A stretch of DNA of 64,000 nt from Acanthornis magna (GCA_036785705.1 JAWUZG010000032.1:12666001-12730000), one strand, 5' to 3'. Shown: positions 1-13,100, counted from the first letter of the stretch. Numbers and translations: made by a program. The notes: generated by a model from the letters alone, not told the origin.

Positions 1-399
1 ACTTACTGAGTTCCTCTGCTAAGGAAGTAAATAGCCTTCCTTCTCTGCAGGATGTAAAAACTTGCACATCTTGGGTACACAGACTGATTTTAAAATCTTG
101 GGGGAAGGCTGAGCTGGGCAAGCCCATGGCTTCTGTCAGCCTGGCCACATGCCTTGCCAGAGGTTGATTCAGCTCTGGTACAAATATGATGGTGCAGGGT
201 GATGGGGGGTCTCCCTGCCCTACACAGTCTCTCCTGTCTCTGGGTCTGCACCCAGGCTGTGTCACTGCTCTCTGCATGCACAGAGACAACTGCTGGGACC
301 AGACTGCCAGGCACCTAATTACCTGCATATGCAGACAAATCCTGCTTTCTTAGTCTGCAGAACACCTCCAGGGAGTCTGGCAGTCTTAATGGAATTAGA

Positions 400-402
<3 letters not shown>
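1..402. other. Noncoding stretch, nothing recognised
   Basis: I see no gene, repeat family or RNA here. The open frames are short, with no splice context that supports them. Confidence 0.5.

Positions 403-470
<68 letters not shown>
403..470. repeat. (AT)34 dinucleotide microsatellite
   Basis: An uninterrupted run of alternating A and T, about 34 units, preceded by AGAAAC and followed by ACACCC. The sequence is fully self-complementary, so it can extrude a cruciform or hairpin, and pure arrays of this length usually vary in length between individuals. The isoleucine/tyrosine run in the overlapping open frame is only a translation of this repeat. Confidence 0.98.
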
Positions 471-474
<4 letters not shown>

Positions 475-2939
475 CCAGCTTTTGGGTTTGCTTGGCATTG
501 GTGTGACTCAGGGGGTCACTGCTAGGCAATGTGGTCACACCTCAAGCTGCAACTCTTTGTTTACCTGTGTTCTCTTCTGCTAAGTTGATGCTGTTGCACG
601 AGATAAATTTGACATTTCCAGAAGAAAAGCAGACTTGCCTCCAAAATCATCATCTGTTCCTAATTTCCTTGTCAATTAGAGAACAGCTCCCAGGCTCAGA
701 AGGGAACAATAGTCTCCTTCTGAGGTGATAACTTTACAACATGCTACACTGTTCAACCAGTTGCTGTGCTGTCATGGTGTGCATTTTATCTTGCCATGAG
801 CTGGAAGCCTTAATTACAATCTTGTGTCTTCCATTGTCTGAGACAAATGACTAACTGACTTATAAAGACAATTAGATTTGAATCTCCTCTAACTAATCTT
901 TTTCCAAGTGCAATATCCTATTAGACACACCAGGTCTTTTTCTGAGGGGGATAAGGGAAGATGGGGATGGGAGAGCTGCCTCTGAAATACTGTTTCAGGG
1001 ACTTAAAAGCTGAGTAACCAATTGTCATTGCTCAGTCTTTGGTTATCACCAGCTACCTTGTCTACTCCTGCTGCACTTCAATACGTCCAGTTAAAACTAG
1101 AGCCACAAGAATCACAGAAAGTGAACAAGAAGGATGAGTCCAAGCCACTGTTTCATGAAAATACATTTACCAGCTTCTCTGCAGGAGCCAGAAATCAAAG
1201 TATGTGGTGGTTTGCTCTGATTATTTTTGTACTTGGGGAAAGAGGAGGGTGCCCAGCTTTCCTTTCAGTTTGAGCTTGCCTTATTGGCTTTAGGATCTCA
1301 TGTCATACTGGTGCAAAGGGACATTAACATACTTCAATATCACATCACCTTTGCTCTGAAAAGATCACTAACCAGCTCATTACACCAAAATGGAATAATG
1401 TCTTTAAAAACAGAAAAACTCTTTTTCATTTTCTTCCTGTGTAATTTCTACAAATTCATGTTTGTCTTTCTTAATTCATAGCTTAGTGCTGCATTTCTTG
1501 ACCCTTTGATTTTCTTTGTGGACAATTAGATTTTTGTCATAGCCCGTGAGATTAACCTCAACTACATGACTAATTAAGACCATTACAATTAAACACAACA
1601 ATTAAGACCATACACAACATAAAGCATCTGTGTCCACCAACACTTTTTAAAGCAGTTTCTCTGGCTTAACAAAGCAAAAGGATGTTACAAAATAGTATTA
1701 GTGGATAACAATGGGGTCAACTCTTTTCCCTTGAACTTCCAATTTGTATTCACACTTAGCACAAAGGGTGTTTTAGATGTGATCAGAAGTTACCATAAAA
1801 GACTCTGGACCTATGTTTTGGAGAGTTATGTTTTTATGTATGGAATAGTTAGATATTAATAAATTACTCAGTACTGGAACTTCTAAGCATGAGGAGCATG
1901 CAACACAACTAAAAGGACATCTGTCAATGTATGTCGTGATGTGCCAAGTCTGAATTATCTACTACCCTGTAATAAATTGAGTCCTTCAGTCTGAATAAGG
2001 AAAAAACAAAGGGAAACACAATAACAGTCTCCAAAACATTTCCAAGCTTCCTACTAAAAGGAAGAAAATTAATTCTAAAAGGAAAATAATAAATTCAGGT
2101 TAAGGATAAAGGATCAAAAACAACAGGTTTACCCTGGAAATTCAGGAGGTGGGGCAAGAGTAGTCTTCTAAAAGCACAAGTGGCCCAACCCTGAAATAGG
2201 TCATGTGGGGAGATGATGTTTTTTGACTGATATTTTTTGGAAAGTGTTTAGGCAAATTTCTATCAGATCTGGTTTTGATGGAATATTTTCTGTTGGGAAA
2301 TGCCAGAGGACAACTGCAGAGACATCCCAGCTGGGCAGAACTATGCCTCAGTGTCATAACCAATGCAGTAAAATATTGCCAGACTTCTCCTCCTCCCAGT
2401 GGTGCTGGGGCAGTTTCCATGCCCCAGCAGCAGGAGAAACATCCCCTTTCTGTAATCTACTTTGCAAGGCTCTGCTCTCCATCAAGTGCACTTGATAAAT
2501 GTTACTCAGATAGATTTAGCAGCTGGAATTTGAAATACCTCTCTCTCTTCCACCCGGAAATCACATATACTTAATGAAATATGAAAATAAGTAAAATCAA
2601 TTTTCTATGCAAAGATATTCAGTTACTGATGCACTAAATTATTGCTTTCATTTTTTAAATTGTTTATAATTAGTCTTCTTTATTTATGTTGTCTATTCAT
2701 CTAAAAATGCCACATCTGGTTATCCTAGTGTTATTAAATCACAATAAAAAGAGCTGAAAGACTAACAGACTACCCTTTTAAATGAACCATCCCAAGATGA
2801 AGGGATAATTTTCTTAAAGTTTTAAAAAAAATTCCACCTCAGATTAGAACTTAGTTCCCATGTGTTAGATGATAAGGTACTGCACACAGCAAAGAACTGA
2901 AGATTTTCTTACACATGCCTCTAGAATACAGAGTTTTCC
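471..2939. other. Noncoding stretch with one short direct repeat
   Basis: No gene or known mobile element recognised. A 12-bp word, AATTAAGACCAT, occurs at 1572-1583 and again at 1600-1611 (period 28) inside an AT-rich patch. Open frames starting at 1022 and 1227 begin with TTG-type codons and show no exon signals. Confidence 0.5.
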
Positions 2940-3075
2940 AAAATTCCTTATATTAATTTTATATAACATAATTATTTTTATATATCATTATTAAAATTAA
3001 ATTATTTTATATATCATTATTATTATATATCATAATTATTTTTATATATCATAATGAATCTTATATATAATAAAC
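2940..3075. repeat. AT-rich degenerate tandem repeat
   Basis: The word TTATATATCAT recurs at least four times with AATTATT-type spacers between copies. The units are diverged, so this is an old AT-rich minisatellite or low-complexity patch. No coding potential. Confidence 0.75.
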
Positions 3076-4670
3076 CAATATTTTAAGTGCTTTTTTTAAT
3101 CTCACTAAACAACAACCTGGATCTTAGACTATCTTTGCAAATTATGTCTATATTTATAGGTCCCATAGTATCTGTTTCCCACACTCAAATAATTTAACAA
3201 TAAAGTATTTTATTCTCTTTAATTGTATAACTAAATCTTGCAATGTGTAAATATTTTCTGACTTCAAGTGTGTTTGAAAATTAAAATTGATAGAAAATTT
3301 AGATTGGTTCTAAATATAACACAACATAATGTAAGATAGCATAACATAACCCAGTGTCTGGAAATTTGTGACCTATATAAAACTTACTTTATGAAGCTTA
3401 ATGTACCAATGAAAACGTTTAATAGAGCTTATTTTCATTTCTAGTTGAGTAACCAAAAATGCCCTTTAAACTTGGGAAAATAACCATTCACTTTATACTA
3501 CTTTAATCCCATATTTTTATAAATTCCTTTTACAGAGACAGGTGAACATCTTCAGAATGAGGACCCTTGGGAATTTTAAAATAACTTCATGAAAGACCTT
3601 TTCTTGCAACAAGAAGTGTTTAAGCGTCTAGGCTGGATCTCTTGCTCTGCCAAATGTTCCAGCAATTTAGAAAGATATTTCAAGCTCAGAAAATAGGAAG
3701 GAAGAGGGTTCTCCTAAATATAGGATTTTATTAATTTTATAGAATAACGAATTTATATTCTCTTCCTATCTGGAACGACTTGAAGGCATCTCACATACTT
3801 CATTATGCTTTGCAATACTTTGAGATGAAACTAAAACCATTTCTCAACAGAGAGTTTTGTGCTGACCTTGGCTGGCCACCAGGTCACCTACAAGCCACTC
3901 TATCACTTCCCCTTCTCAGCTGGATAGGGAAAAAATAAGATAAAAAACTTCTGGGTCAATGTAAAGTTTAATAACAGAAAAGCAAAGGCCTCACATGGAA
4001 GCAAAGGAAAAGGATTTATTCTGTACTTCCAATCAGCAGGTGATAAGAAAGGATAGCCAGACCCAGTATGCATATTCAAAACACTCACGGGAATTGCCAC
4101 TCCAAAAATGGCTAGAATTTCATCTATGACTAGAGCATATGACTACTGAAACATTATTTCCTTAGTTACTCAAAGATATCAAGCAGCTACTCCAAATTAG
4201 AAACTTAATATTTCATTCATTCTTTTGTTGTTGTTGGGGTTTGACCCATTATTTATATAAATATCTTATTTATATTTTTGTCTTTTTCCTCTTCACCTGC
4301 AGACAGAGAAAACTGCAGCCTTGGGATATCTAGAAGGGATTATACGTGCCCATGTCTACCTATACACTTCTTCTTCAGAGTAGCAATAGGAAATTCCTAT
4401 AAGGAACAGCTAATCCTATGTAGAATAGAAACAATGTTTTCCTTTCTCTGGGAATTGGCTTGGCTCAAGTTCTATAAGGATAATCAAATGAAATAAAAAA
4501 TGTCCCAAGAACACAGAACACCAACATCTTTAAAATACATCCTAAACGTGTAAAGTAAAATGCTATAAAGCTGTATCTAAACACCGGCATGGGGTAAATC
4601 TTCCTCTCCACACAAGTCAATACCAGTCAGGAACAAAACTTGACTCAACAGAGGTAAATTTTCCCCACTT
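3076..4670. other. Noncoding stretch, nothing recognised
   Basis: AT-rich sequence with no gene, repeat family or RNA that I can support. Confidence 0.5.
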
Positions 4671-4699
4671 AAAAAAAAAGAAAAAAAAGAAAAAGAAAA
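4671..4699 (+). repeat. A-rich simple sequence
   Basis: A short run of A residues interrupted by single G residues (A9-G-A8-G-A5-G pattern). It could be a remnant poly-A tail, but no recognisable retroposed body lies upstream. Confidence 0.85.
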
Positions 4700-5637
4700 C
4701 CTTGGAGAAACTTTAGAAGGTTACTTGGGATCTTTGATTATTTACTGAAATATGGCCTGGTATAAATTTACCTCTTCTCAAAAAGAAACATTCCAGGGCT
4801 GGAGAGGTATGACCAGACCTTTTTGATTTAACGGTCTTTAACCCCTAGAGAATAGAATTGCTATATTTCACCTTCTTGTCTTCAGTGATTTTTATCTGAT
4901 CAGAGACCTATACCTTCCTCTGCTGTCACTTCCACATTTCTTTCCAGAAACATGAGTTGCACATTAACTGTGACCTATAAAGTTTTTCTGTTCACCAAAA
5001 GCAGCAAAGCATACTTTTTGGAGCCTATTTGCTTCGTGTAGACTTGAATGAAGTCAAATTTAGGCGTCTGAGCTGCCTAAAAACAGTGAATAGGTGGTAA
5101 TTTAGTGTGCAATTACTTACAACCCAAACTCATTAACTCCACAAAACTAGTTTGTCAACCCGCAAAAGGATGTACATGCCATGAAGCAAAATCAGGGCTG
5201 CTGGATCTAAGCTTGACAGCTCCTCAGTTCAGAAATGACAAATGCTCTTCTTTCTAAGCAACTGTGGGCATTCAGCTCATCAAAAGACTACAGAAATGCA
5301 AGTTACGGGAAGCTACTTTGGCATCTCTAATAAACTCTGCTCCTGACATCATGTGTCAGCAGCAACTGAAGAGGAGGACAGAAGAATTGCAATTTTACAT
5401 GAATTTGCTCTGAGTAAGGAGTCTGAAAAAATTTACAGGGTTTTAATTCCCAAGTTTCTTCTGAAAAACTTTCCTTCTCTGTGCAAAACTGGATGATTGA
5501 AAACATCAGGTGATATTATAAATAGTGCTGTCAAATAGATCATAATTTCTGGAAGCTGAAGCATACCAGCTCGGCATTGTATGAAAATAGGCTGAGTGCA
5601 ATTTTTTCCTTGCAATTTGTGGAAAATGTAATTGATA
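4700..5637. other. Noncoding stretch, nothing recognised
   Basis: No gene, RNA or repeat family recognised on either strand. Confidence 0.5.
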
Positions 5638-5727
5638 TTTTTTTTAACCAAAAAAAAACCCCAAAAAACAAAACGAACAAAAAAAAACCAAAAAAAACCA
5701 AACAAAAAAAATCAACAAAAAAATCCC
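5638..5727 (+). repeat. T-run followed by A/C-rich low-complexity tract
   Basis: A short T-run leads into about 80 bp of A-runs broken by CC, C and G. It produces lysine/asparagine-rich translation on the plus strand and phenylalanine-rich translation on the minus strand, which explains the otherwise long overlapping open frame (5632-6243). That frame starts with TTG and is not considered a gene. Confidence 0.85.
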
Positions 5728-8700
5728 ATACATTTAGACACTATAACTGACAGAAACAGAACCCCAGATGCAAGCCTTGACACTTTTCTTTCCCATGATA
5801 TGTCAGGGCACAGCACAGGCCAGCTGGTTGTTGCTCAGTTTAAAAGCATCTCCCCTGGGAAGCAGGGTCAGCCCCAGATGGACCATTCCCATAACACCAT
5901 CTGGGAGGCTGACTCCAGGTTCTCCAAACGAAGGAGCTGCCCTTGGCCACTCTACCTCCAAGCTGTCACCCAAACCTCCAGGAGGGGAGACATCCTCGGG
6001 GCCCTGATGCTGTGCTTCATACGCACAACCTCCATCAGCGCCAGGGAGACACTGCACACAGGCAGGCAGGAGACCTTTCCACACAAAATACGGGAGCCAA
6101 AACTGAGTTTCTGCTGCTCAACTGTTTTCTATCTGCTCACTGTTTTGTTCCATAGGTATTCATCTCTTCAGCTAACTGCAGTATTCCGCCTGTGCTTTGT
6201 CCTGACAGCTGTCACCCCCATGAACAGTATCTGTACTTCATGAGTGGCAAGGTTTTACATCATTTTAGTTGCTGTCTTAGGTCCTGCTTCTGCAAAGAAC
6301 CTTACACAGGCCCAGGGTCCTAATTTCCTGTGAGGACAAGCAACAAGAAAACCTCAATAGTGGATTTATCATGAAAGACACAAATGCAGCCACAATCAGT
6401 AGAAGACAACTCTCCAGGTCAAAGTGAAGTGCTCCATGTTAGGAGTGGTGGCCAGCATTTTCTGAAGTGCCTGTGGAAGTGTGTCCATAAAAGAGCAGTG
6501 GGGAAAGGAACCATAGGAGGATTTTGAATTGGCAGCATCTCCTTCACAACAGCTTCTCACATGCCAGTTTTACTCCATGCTCAGAATGCTGTAAAGTGGC
6601 CTAGCCTTTAAAAACCTAGGATCCAGAAGGCTGCTCTCATCAATCTTGACATGGTGAACCATAAGAAAATGTTGTCAACATGTGACTGAGGACAATATTG
6701 TGCTCAGAGAACAGCAAATATTCAGCAAAGCGTTGAGTTTTGACACCATCAAAGCAACTTCAGTCACAGGGCAACTGCTCAGTCAGTCTGATTCAATTGC
6801 AAATTTCCTGGCAAACAGCAGGATGCTAAATGCAGAGAGCTATGAGCCATTCAGTTCTTTGTAAATGGTCGATTTACTGCAATAAAGAAATGAGGGTCAA
6901 TAGGGAAATGCTGTCCTTATTTATTTATTTCATCGTTCATAAAACCAGTTCATTCAGGACCATTAGGTTACATATCTAACCAACCCTATAATGACACCAG
7001 TTTCTGAGAATGTCCTCCATTTTTTGCATTGTTTTTAACAAATTTTTCTTTCTTGTATTATGTATAACTAAAAAACCCTCACAAGAGAATTTTCTTCCTT
7101 TTTCAAGTGAGCAAAGCACAAATAGCTATAACAATAAACCAAATTTCTTGCTTCTGTAACTTCATTGATTTGAAAGTGTTCAGATGCAGATAATCTGGGA
7201 TAATAACTCCCTTCAAGTGTGAGGAGATAAAACCACTAAACAAAAAGCTGCCATAATACTGCGGATTAACTATCACAATATATAGGACTAAAACTCTTCT
7301 TATTTATATCAAGACAGAGTGATCCACCTTGAATCATTGGATGAGCTGTTGCTTGGAAACCAGCCATAGATTTTTTTATAACATGGTACTTTTTGAGCTA
7401 ACCTAAACAGAAGATGCTCAGTGGAACTCCTTCATGCAAAGTAAGAGAAGAAGAGTGACCAGAGGAAGGTCACTGATCTTCATCTCAGATGTGTTTATGT
7501 TGGATGTGGGTTGTTTTCATTTGGGCTCTAGAAATCAGTGCAGAAAGCAGCAGGAGTGTTGAGGTAATAGATGCTCTATACCTTAACAAATCCTTCCTTG
7601 GATGCAGCCTCTCCCGTGGAATTTATCAAAAAATATATTGCACAATCAGCCTCACCACATGTCATGTCACCTTGTGCTCAAGTTGAATTTGGCATCTGAT
7701 TTTGTTGGCGTTGCCTTTGGATTCAGCTTACCTTTCTGCATGCTCCGATACTCGATGTGTTTTGTCCTTACTAAACATATAACAACAATCCAGGCTCAGG
7801 AGCATTTTGTGGATGTGCTTTACTTTGCAGGTGATGGCTCAGTGTAAAGACACAGGCTGTTCCTGGAGAAACTGTCAAAAATGCTAACACAGAGACCTGT
7901 AAGATGAGAGTTTAATTCACGTTTTTTCTTCTGACTGAAAATCGTTACTTCTGGGCAATTTTTCTGGCAAATTTGAAAGGATTTTTTACACAGCTACACA
8001 CAACTACAACTATTCATACTTTTGTACTGGGTTTGGGAGTATTTTAATTAATATTTTGTATGGGAAAACTGAGTCATGAATAGGTCTTTTTGTGGGGTTA
8101 ATTTCACTCTGCCACAAACCCACTGACTAGAGTGTGTTTATGCCAAAATTGTTTATGTGCAATTTTTTTGCTCTAAATTAAATACAGATGATAATTGCAA
8201 TGAATCACTGAAAAATGGCTTTATAATTTGAAAATGTAAGTAAGTGAAAAGTGTATTAGTCTTCAAAAAACATTGGAATGGCTCTAAGTGTGCTGCCATG
8301 GCTTAGCTTATTGCATTCCTGTGACCATGACTGATAATCACTAAGGACCACGCTTTAGTGATGTTCTAATGATTCACCATTGAGGATATTCTGATGACTC
8401 GGTATTCTGGCAGATGAAGTGGACTTACAGAAAGATGTTATCTGGGGGAAAAGCCTTCAATAAATCTGAATAAAACTGCAAAAGTTTCAGAATGATAGAT
8501 GACTGTCATAATTTTAATATGTGTTGTGCAATGTAATTGCTTTTTCATTGGTGTTGCAAGCTTAAATCTGTGGAAAGAGGATTCTGTTTTGCATGGGGAA
8601 TCAAAGCTTAGAGGGTGAAATGGGAAAAGAGATATCATTTCTCATCATCCTCCGCTTTGGACAGATGAGTGCAGTAATTAAATGCACTGTTTAGACACAT

Positions 8701-8786
8701 TGACCAAAGTTCCTTCCAAACTAAATGAGGAAGTAAAGGTGCTCCTCTGTAGAGGTAAATTGCCATCTAAATATCTGTGCTAAAAT
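5728..8786. other. Noncoding stretch with a GC-richer segment at about 5770-6080
   Basis: The segment from about 5770 to 6080 is clearly richer in G and C than its surroundings and open in several frames at once, as expected for low stop-codon density rather than for coding sequence. No homology is recognised. The remainder is AT-rich with nothing I can name. Confidence 0.45.
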
Positions 8787-9338
8787 AATCATAGTATCAT
8801 AGAATTGCATAGGTTGGAAAACACATTTAAGTCTCTGAGTTAACCCATCACTGCCAAGTCCACCACCAAACCATGTCCCTAAGTGCCACATCCACATATT
8901 TTTTAAATACCTCCGTGGTACTGGGACTTCACCACTTCCCTGAGCAGCCTGTTCCAGTACCTGACTACTCTTTCTGTGAACAACTTTTTCTTTATGTCCA
9001 ACCTAAACCTCCTCTAGCATAACTTGAGGTCATTTCCTCTTGCCCTATCACTTGTTTCCTGTGAGAAGAGACCAACCCCCACCTCACCACACTCTCTTTC
9101 AGGCAGCTGTAAAGAGCAACAAGATTCCCCCTGAGCCTCCTTCTCTCCAGGCTAAACACCTCCAGCTCCCTCAACCACTCCTCATTAGACTTTTGCTCCA
9201 GACCCTTGCCCAGCTTCACCAGCCTTGTTGCCCTTCTCTGAACACACTCCAGGACATCAAAGCCCTTTTCTGATGAGGACCCCAAACCGGGACACAGTAC
9301 TCAAGGTGCAGCCTCACAAGTGCTGAGCTCAGGGAGAA
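8787..9338 (-). mobile_element. CR1 LINE, 5'-truncated copy (3' end)
   Basis: Non-LTR retrotransposon fragment of the chicken repeat 1 family. On the plus strand it opens with AATCATAGTATCATAGAAT, the reverse complement of the CR1 3' tail, and runs into the conserved 3' region. Minus-strand translation between about 9285 and 8992 gives recognisable reverse transcriptase C-terminal words such as [15 protein letters not shown] and [17 protein letters not shown]. The frame breaks after about 97 residues and most of the element is missing, so the copy is dead. It is the first of several CR1 copies here; together they are the main evidence that the DNA is avian or from a close reptilian relative. 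Confidence 0.93.
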
Positions 9339-9388
9339 AGCACGGCACGGCAGCCATGCAATAGGTATTGATGTAGCTTCATAGAGCA

Positions 9389-9440
9389 ACGGACCACATT
9401 AAATGGACCACGTTAAATGGACCATTAAATGGAATGGAGC
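9389..9440. repeat. Short tandem repeat, unit about 14 bp
   Basis: Three to four imperfect copies of GGACCACATTAAAT: the second has G for A, the third is shortened to GGACCATTAAAT, and the fourth has an extra GGAAT. It runs directly into the first copy of the duplicated block at 9441. Confidence 0.85.
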
Positions 9441-9523
9441 ACATTAAATACAATTAATATTGCCCCTGCTTGCCCTATGCATACATTCAATAATGCAGAC
9501 AAATGCTTCAAGAAATGTATAGC
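9441..9523 (+). repeat. Duplicated block, copy 1 (pairs with 10029-10113)
   Basis: About 83 bp beginning ACATTAAATACAATTAATAT and including TTCAATAATGCA matches the sequence starting at 10029 in the same orientation, 588 bp downstream. The two copies differ by scattered substitutions and small indels. It belongs to no repeat family that I recognise. Confidence 0.85.
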
Positions 9524-9582
9524 CCAAAGCTTACTACGTTATCGCTCCATAATCATGTCTATGCTTGGCCCGCTTCTTCTTG

Positions 9583-9866
9583 CTGTTGTAAAGGTGCTGA
9601 GAGCATCCCACCTGCCGGGGTTCAGCTGCCAGGGCTCAGGGCCAGCACCCCACCAGCACAGCCAGGAGAAGCCCACCCCTCAGGGGACACAGGGAGCCTG
9701 CAGGGTTGCTGTGGCTGCAGCCCCCACCACGGGCCCACTGCTTCCAATGCACGCCCAGGTATTGTACCTCCCAGCGTGGGATGACCCTGTCACTGACTTT
9801 GTCCAGTCCTGCTCTCACTCTCAGCCCCCACAAGGCAGCCAGGCCCTGGTGGCTGTATTACAATAG
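9583..9866. other. GC-rich island between the two duplicated blocks
   Basis: About 280 bp rich in C, G and CCC/GGG runs, set in AT-rich sequence. At its edges lie GCTGTTGTAAA (left) and the inverted form of GCTATTGTAAT (right), an imperfect 11-bp inverted repeat with 9 matches. No convincing target duplication is present. It may be an old insertion or an isochore-like patch. The open frame across it (9429-9866) is not supported as a gene. Confidence 0.4.
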
Positions 9867-9910
9867 CCTGTAAAATTTGCTCTGTTACTTCTCTATTATT
9901 ATAGTACAGA

Positions 9911-9949
9911 TTAAAAAAAAAAAGAAAGAAATTAAAAAAAAAAAGAAAA
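9911..9949 (+). repeat. A-rich simple sequence
   Basis: Two A-runs, 11 to 12 bases each, separated by GAAAGAAATT. It lies shortly after the GC-rich island and before the second duplicated block. Confidence 0.85.
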
Positions 9950-10028
9950 TGCTGAGAATGTTAGTATCAAACTGCAATAACTTCCCTTGAAAAGGATAGT
10001 AAATTTTCCTATCTTTTAACTCCATATA

Positions 10029-10113
10029 ACATTAAATAAAATTAATATTGCTACTGCTTGCCCTGTTCATATATTCAATAATGCACACCAGCACTTTATT
10101 TGAAGCTATGTAT
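10029..10113 (+). repeat. Duplicated block, copy 2 (pairs with 9441-9523)
   Basis: Begins ACATTAAATAAAATTAATAT, continues with CTGCTTGCCCT and TTCAATAATGCA, and ends near GCTATGTATA. It matches copy 1 along most of its length in direct orientation. Confidence 0.85.
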
Positions 10114-13100
10114 AAATTTAATATACATACTGTTGCAACAAGGTCACTTTGGAGTAATCTGTTTGATTGATTCCAAGGAGGCGGCATGCAGAGGGAAAAA
10201 GTAATCTTGTATGGAAAACACACAATATCAAGCTGAAAAGAGCCTATTTACAGTCAGAGTATATAAATGACAACTATTATAGTTTTACTTATACCACACA
10301 GCCAAGCTCAGTTGCAGCTTTGCCAGTTATTTTCCATAATAAATTTGATTCTCTTCAGGGCTGGCCTTCTTGCTGTGTTTGTCACTCCACTATCAGAGTA
10401 CTTTACACACACAAAATCACCTCTTGGTTTTTGCCTTCAGATGAATTCTTGTACCATCTCCTCCACTTTGTGCTATCAAAACAATAAGCTATCAATCAGG
10501 ATGAAAACATCTTATGAAAAGAAGAAAGGACAAAGTAATATTCTCTAGAACATTTCTCCTCAGCACAATACTGCAAACAAGCACTGTGAGGCAACTGACA
10601 GCACAAAAAGAGAAACTTCCATTGCAGTACGTGTGTGAACAAAAGAGATCCAAGCAGGAAGCACAGGCTCCTTTTCTCTGAGCACAGTGCCATGCCAATA
10701 TTTAGTTGGTGCTGGTCATCAATATTTAGGCAAGCCAGAATAGGCTGATATTTAAATGTTAGTATACCTGTGTTACAACATTTACATATTTTAAATCTGA
10801 AATGGCCATGAAATTTTAGCAGAATCCAAGGCACCACCATGTCCCTCTCTTCTGCCTAGCAGGCAAAGGCCTCTGGATGCTGTCGCAAACCCAGCTGCAG
10901 TGGAACATCTCCTCAGACCTTATTTCAAAAATATTCCAAGGGAAAAGAAAGTCATTACAGCATCTCATAAATTGCTCCAGCAGATATTTGATCAAATTAT
11001 GAAGACAAAAACATGCTCATTGTCCCGACTTTTCATTTGGTTAACTGTCAGCTAGTGTATGTCAGTGTAAATATGAAGACCCTTTCTGCCTTTCTACTCC
11101 TTACTTTAGCCCCAAAGAAAAGTGCAGTAGTTCCTCAGTCCCCTGATGAGGTCTATGAGTTGGACAGTGAGAGAACAGTGGCTGAGGACTGAGGAAACTG
11201 AACAAGGATTTGCTCCTTTCATTGTTTATTGGTTGTACAGTATGTTCATATATTCTGTATTCTCTTAGCACTGGAAGAGGAAACAAAATTTCTTAAATAA
11301 TCAGAAAATACTTTCTCATCACTGATCAAAAACTACAGCCATATTTTCTACAGAAGATGAGTACAATAGGATCTGAAAGTACCATAGGTAGGAGATTAAA
11401 CAGAAAATACAGGCTTGGTGTTTGCGTTCTGTGTTGTGTGAGTACAACAAGCTATTCTGTGTTGATGTATTTTCTGCTGAGATCATGCACAAAAGCACAT
11501 GCATCAGGCCCAAGACTACACGTGGCAGATCATCTTGGGTTGTTTTCAGACTTGCACCTAGATCTACTTCTTATAATCACAATTTGACAAATTGGATTCC
11601 TCCGTGAGGAGCTCTCACAGCCTTTCTCCTCATTGCTTTGTGCCTCAACAACTTTACAAATTAAGAGAAACCTTTTCCTTTTTCTTTGTTGTATTCATAA
11701 AGGAGAAGATATCATATGTATTCATACTCCATCCACCCTGACTGTCTCTTTTCTTCATTACTCAATCATATATTAGATTCAAAATCCCAAATTGTTTAGG
11801 GCTTGGCCCTCCATCAACTTTTGGCATAATATTGATCTTCCTGCACAAGCTGTAATGTGTGGAAGTTCTGTGGATGAATGATGCTACCAGAAGTTTCTTC
11901 TTATATTGTTGATATCAACGTTTTTAAATTTATGCCTTTTGGTTTCCTATGTTACTACTAACAGCAATTCTCTATCCATAACAATATTTTCCAGAAGAGC
12001 CTTGATTCAGCCCTTCTAGTGTGAACATTTTTAACTGCTTTAAAAAGCTTTTAGACTCTTCAGGAAAGTCATAAAGCACTCAAAATAATTTCCCTCCTCC
12101 TTTTAAAAGGCATTTGTGGTGGACCAATATATTGCCTCAAACATGCTAATTACATCTGATAATGGCTGGATATTGCATTATAGGACAGGTGCAGCAAACT
12201 CTACAGCAGCACTCAACTTGTTGTGTTCCATCATGTTAACGAAAGTAATAAATCAATGACATGTTTCAAACCTTGACTTGTTCCAGAAAAGGGGAATACT
12301 AACAAAATTTAGCACATCCAGCTTAGAATTTCTCCCAGATGGATAGCTCTCTTTTCATTCTGGGGAGGTCTAAATTCTCCTTTCAGCATAGGGGCAATCT
12401 TCCAAGATGCTGAGCATGCAATGGATCTGAATGTACCCTTTCTTGGGAGACTCTATTAACTTTGAAGCAGGTACTCTATTCAGATTAATGACAGGGAAAA
12501 CAGAGGCCTGAGATGAATGATATGAGGAACAGAGTGTATGGAAGATGATTTTACAGAGATAATAGGAAACAAGAAAACTTCAATTCAGAAGGCCAGGAAA
12601 GTCTATTTTCCCTTTTGTGCTATAAACAGAAAATTTCAGTCTCCAGAGAAAAAAAGTAATATGAAATGCCTTTAAAACATTGACATCTCATAGTCTTGAG
12701 AATGAAGGCAAAATTAAGGCTAGGTTTAAAAATTCAAAGGCCTAAATGGTCAGAATTGGAGTTATACTACATTTGTCTAGGAGTATTGTACAGTTAAAGT
12801 CATTGATGATACATAACCCTGTTCTCTATGGGGTGTGCACACTGAACAGATACTTCTGTGATGGTTTGATATTCTTCCTTAAGTGCTATAGCATATGCAG
12901 ACATTCATTTGATAAAGCAGAAGGTAATCAGAAATAGCTACTAGTAATACTCAAACATCACTAAAAACTAAAATTGCCACTCTGAGAGGGGCCAACATAC
13001 AGTCCACCTAGATTTTTAGTTTAAAATCTGGTCAGGATGCTGGATGACGGTAACCCATAGATACTAAAGGCATTAGCCTAATGTAGACTGTCATGGAAAG

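Noticed and set aside
5632..6243. 203-residue open frame, the longest in the window
   Set aside because: It starts with TTG inside an A-rich low-complexity tract and continues through a GC-richer part open in several frames. No domain, splice or promoter signal supports it.
8992..9285. 97-residue protein on the minus strand
   Set aside because: It is real protein-derived sequence but belongs to the truncated CR1 copy, so it is reported as a mobile element and not as a gene.
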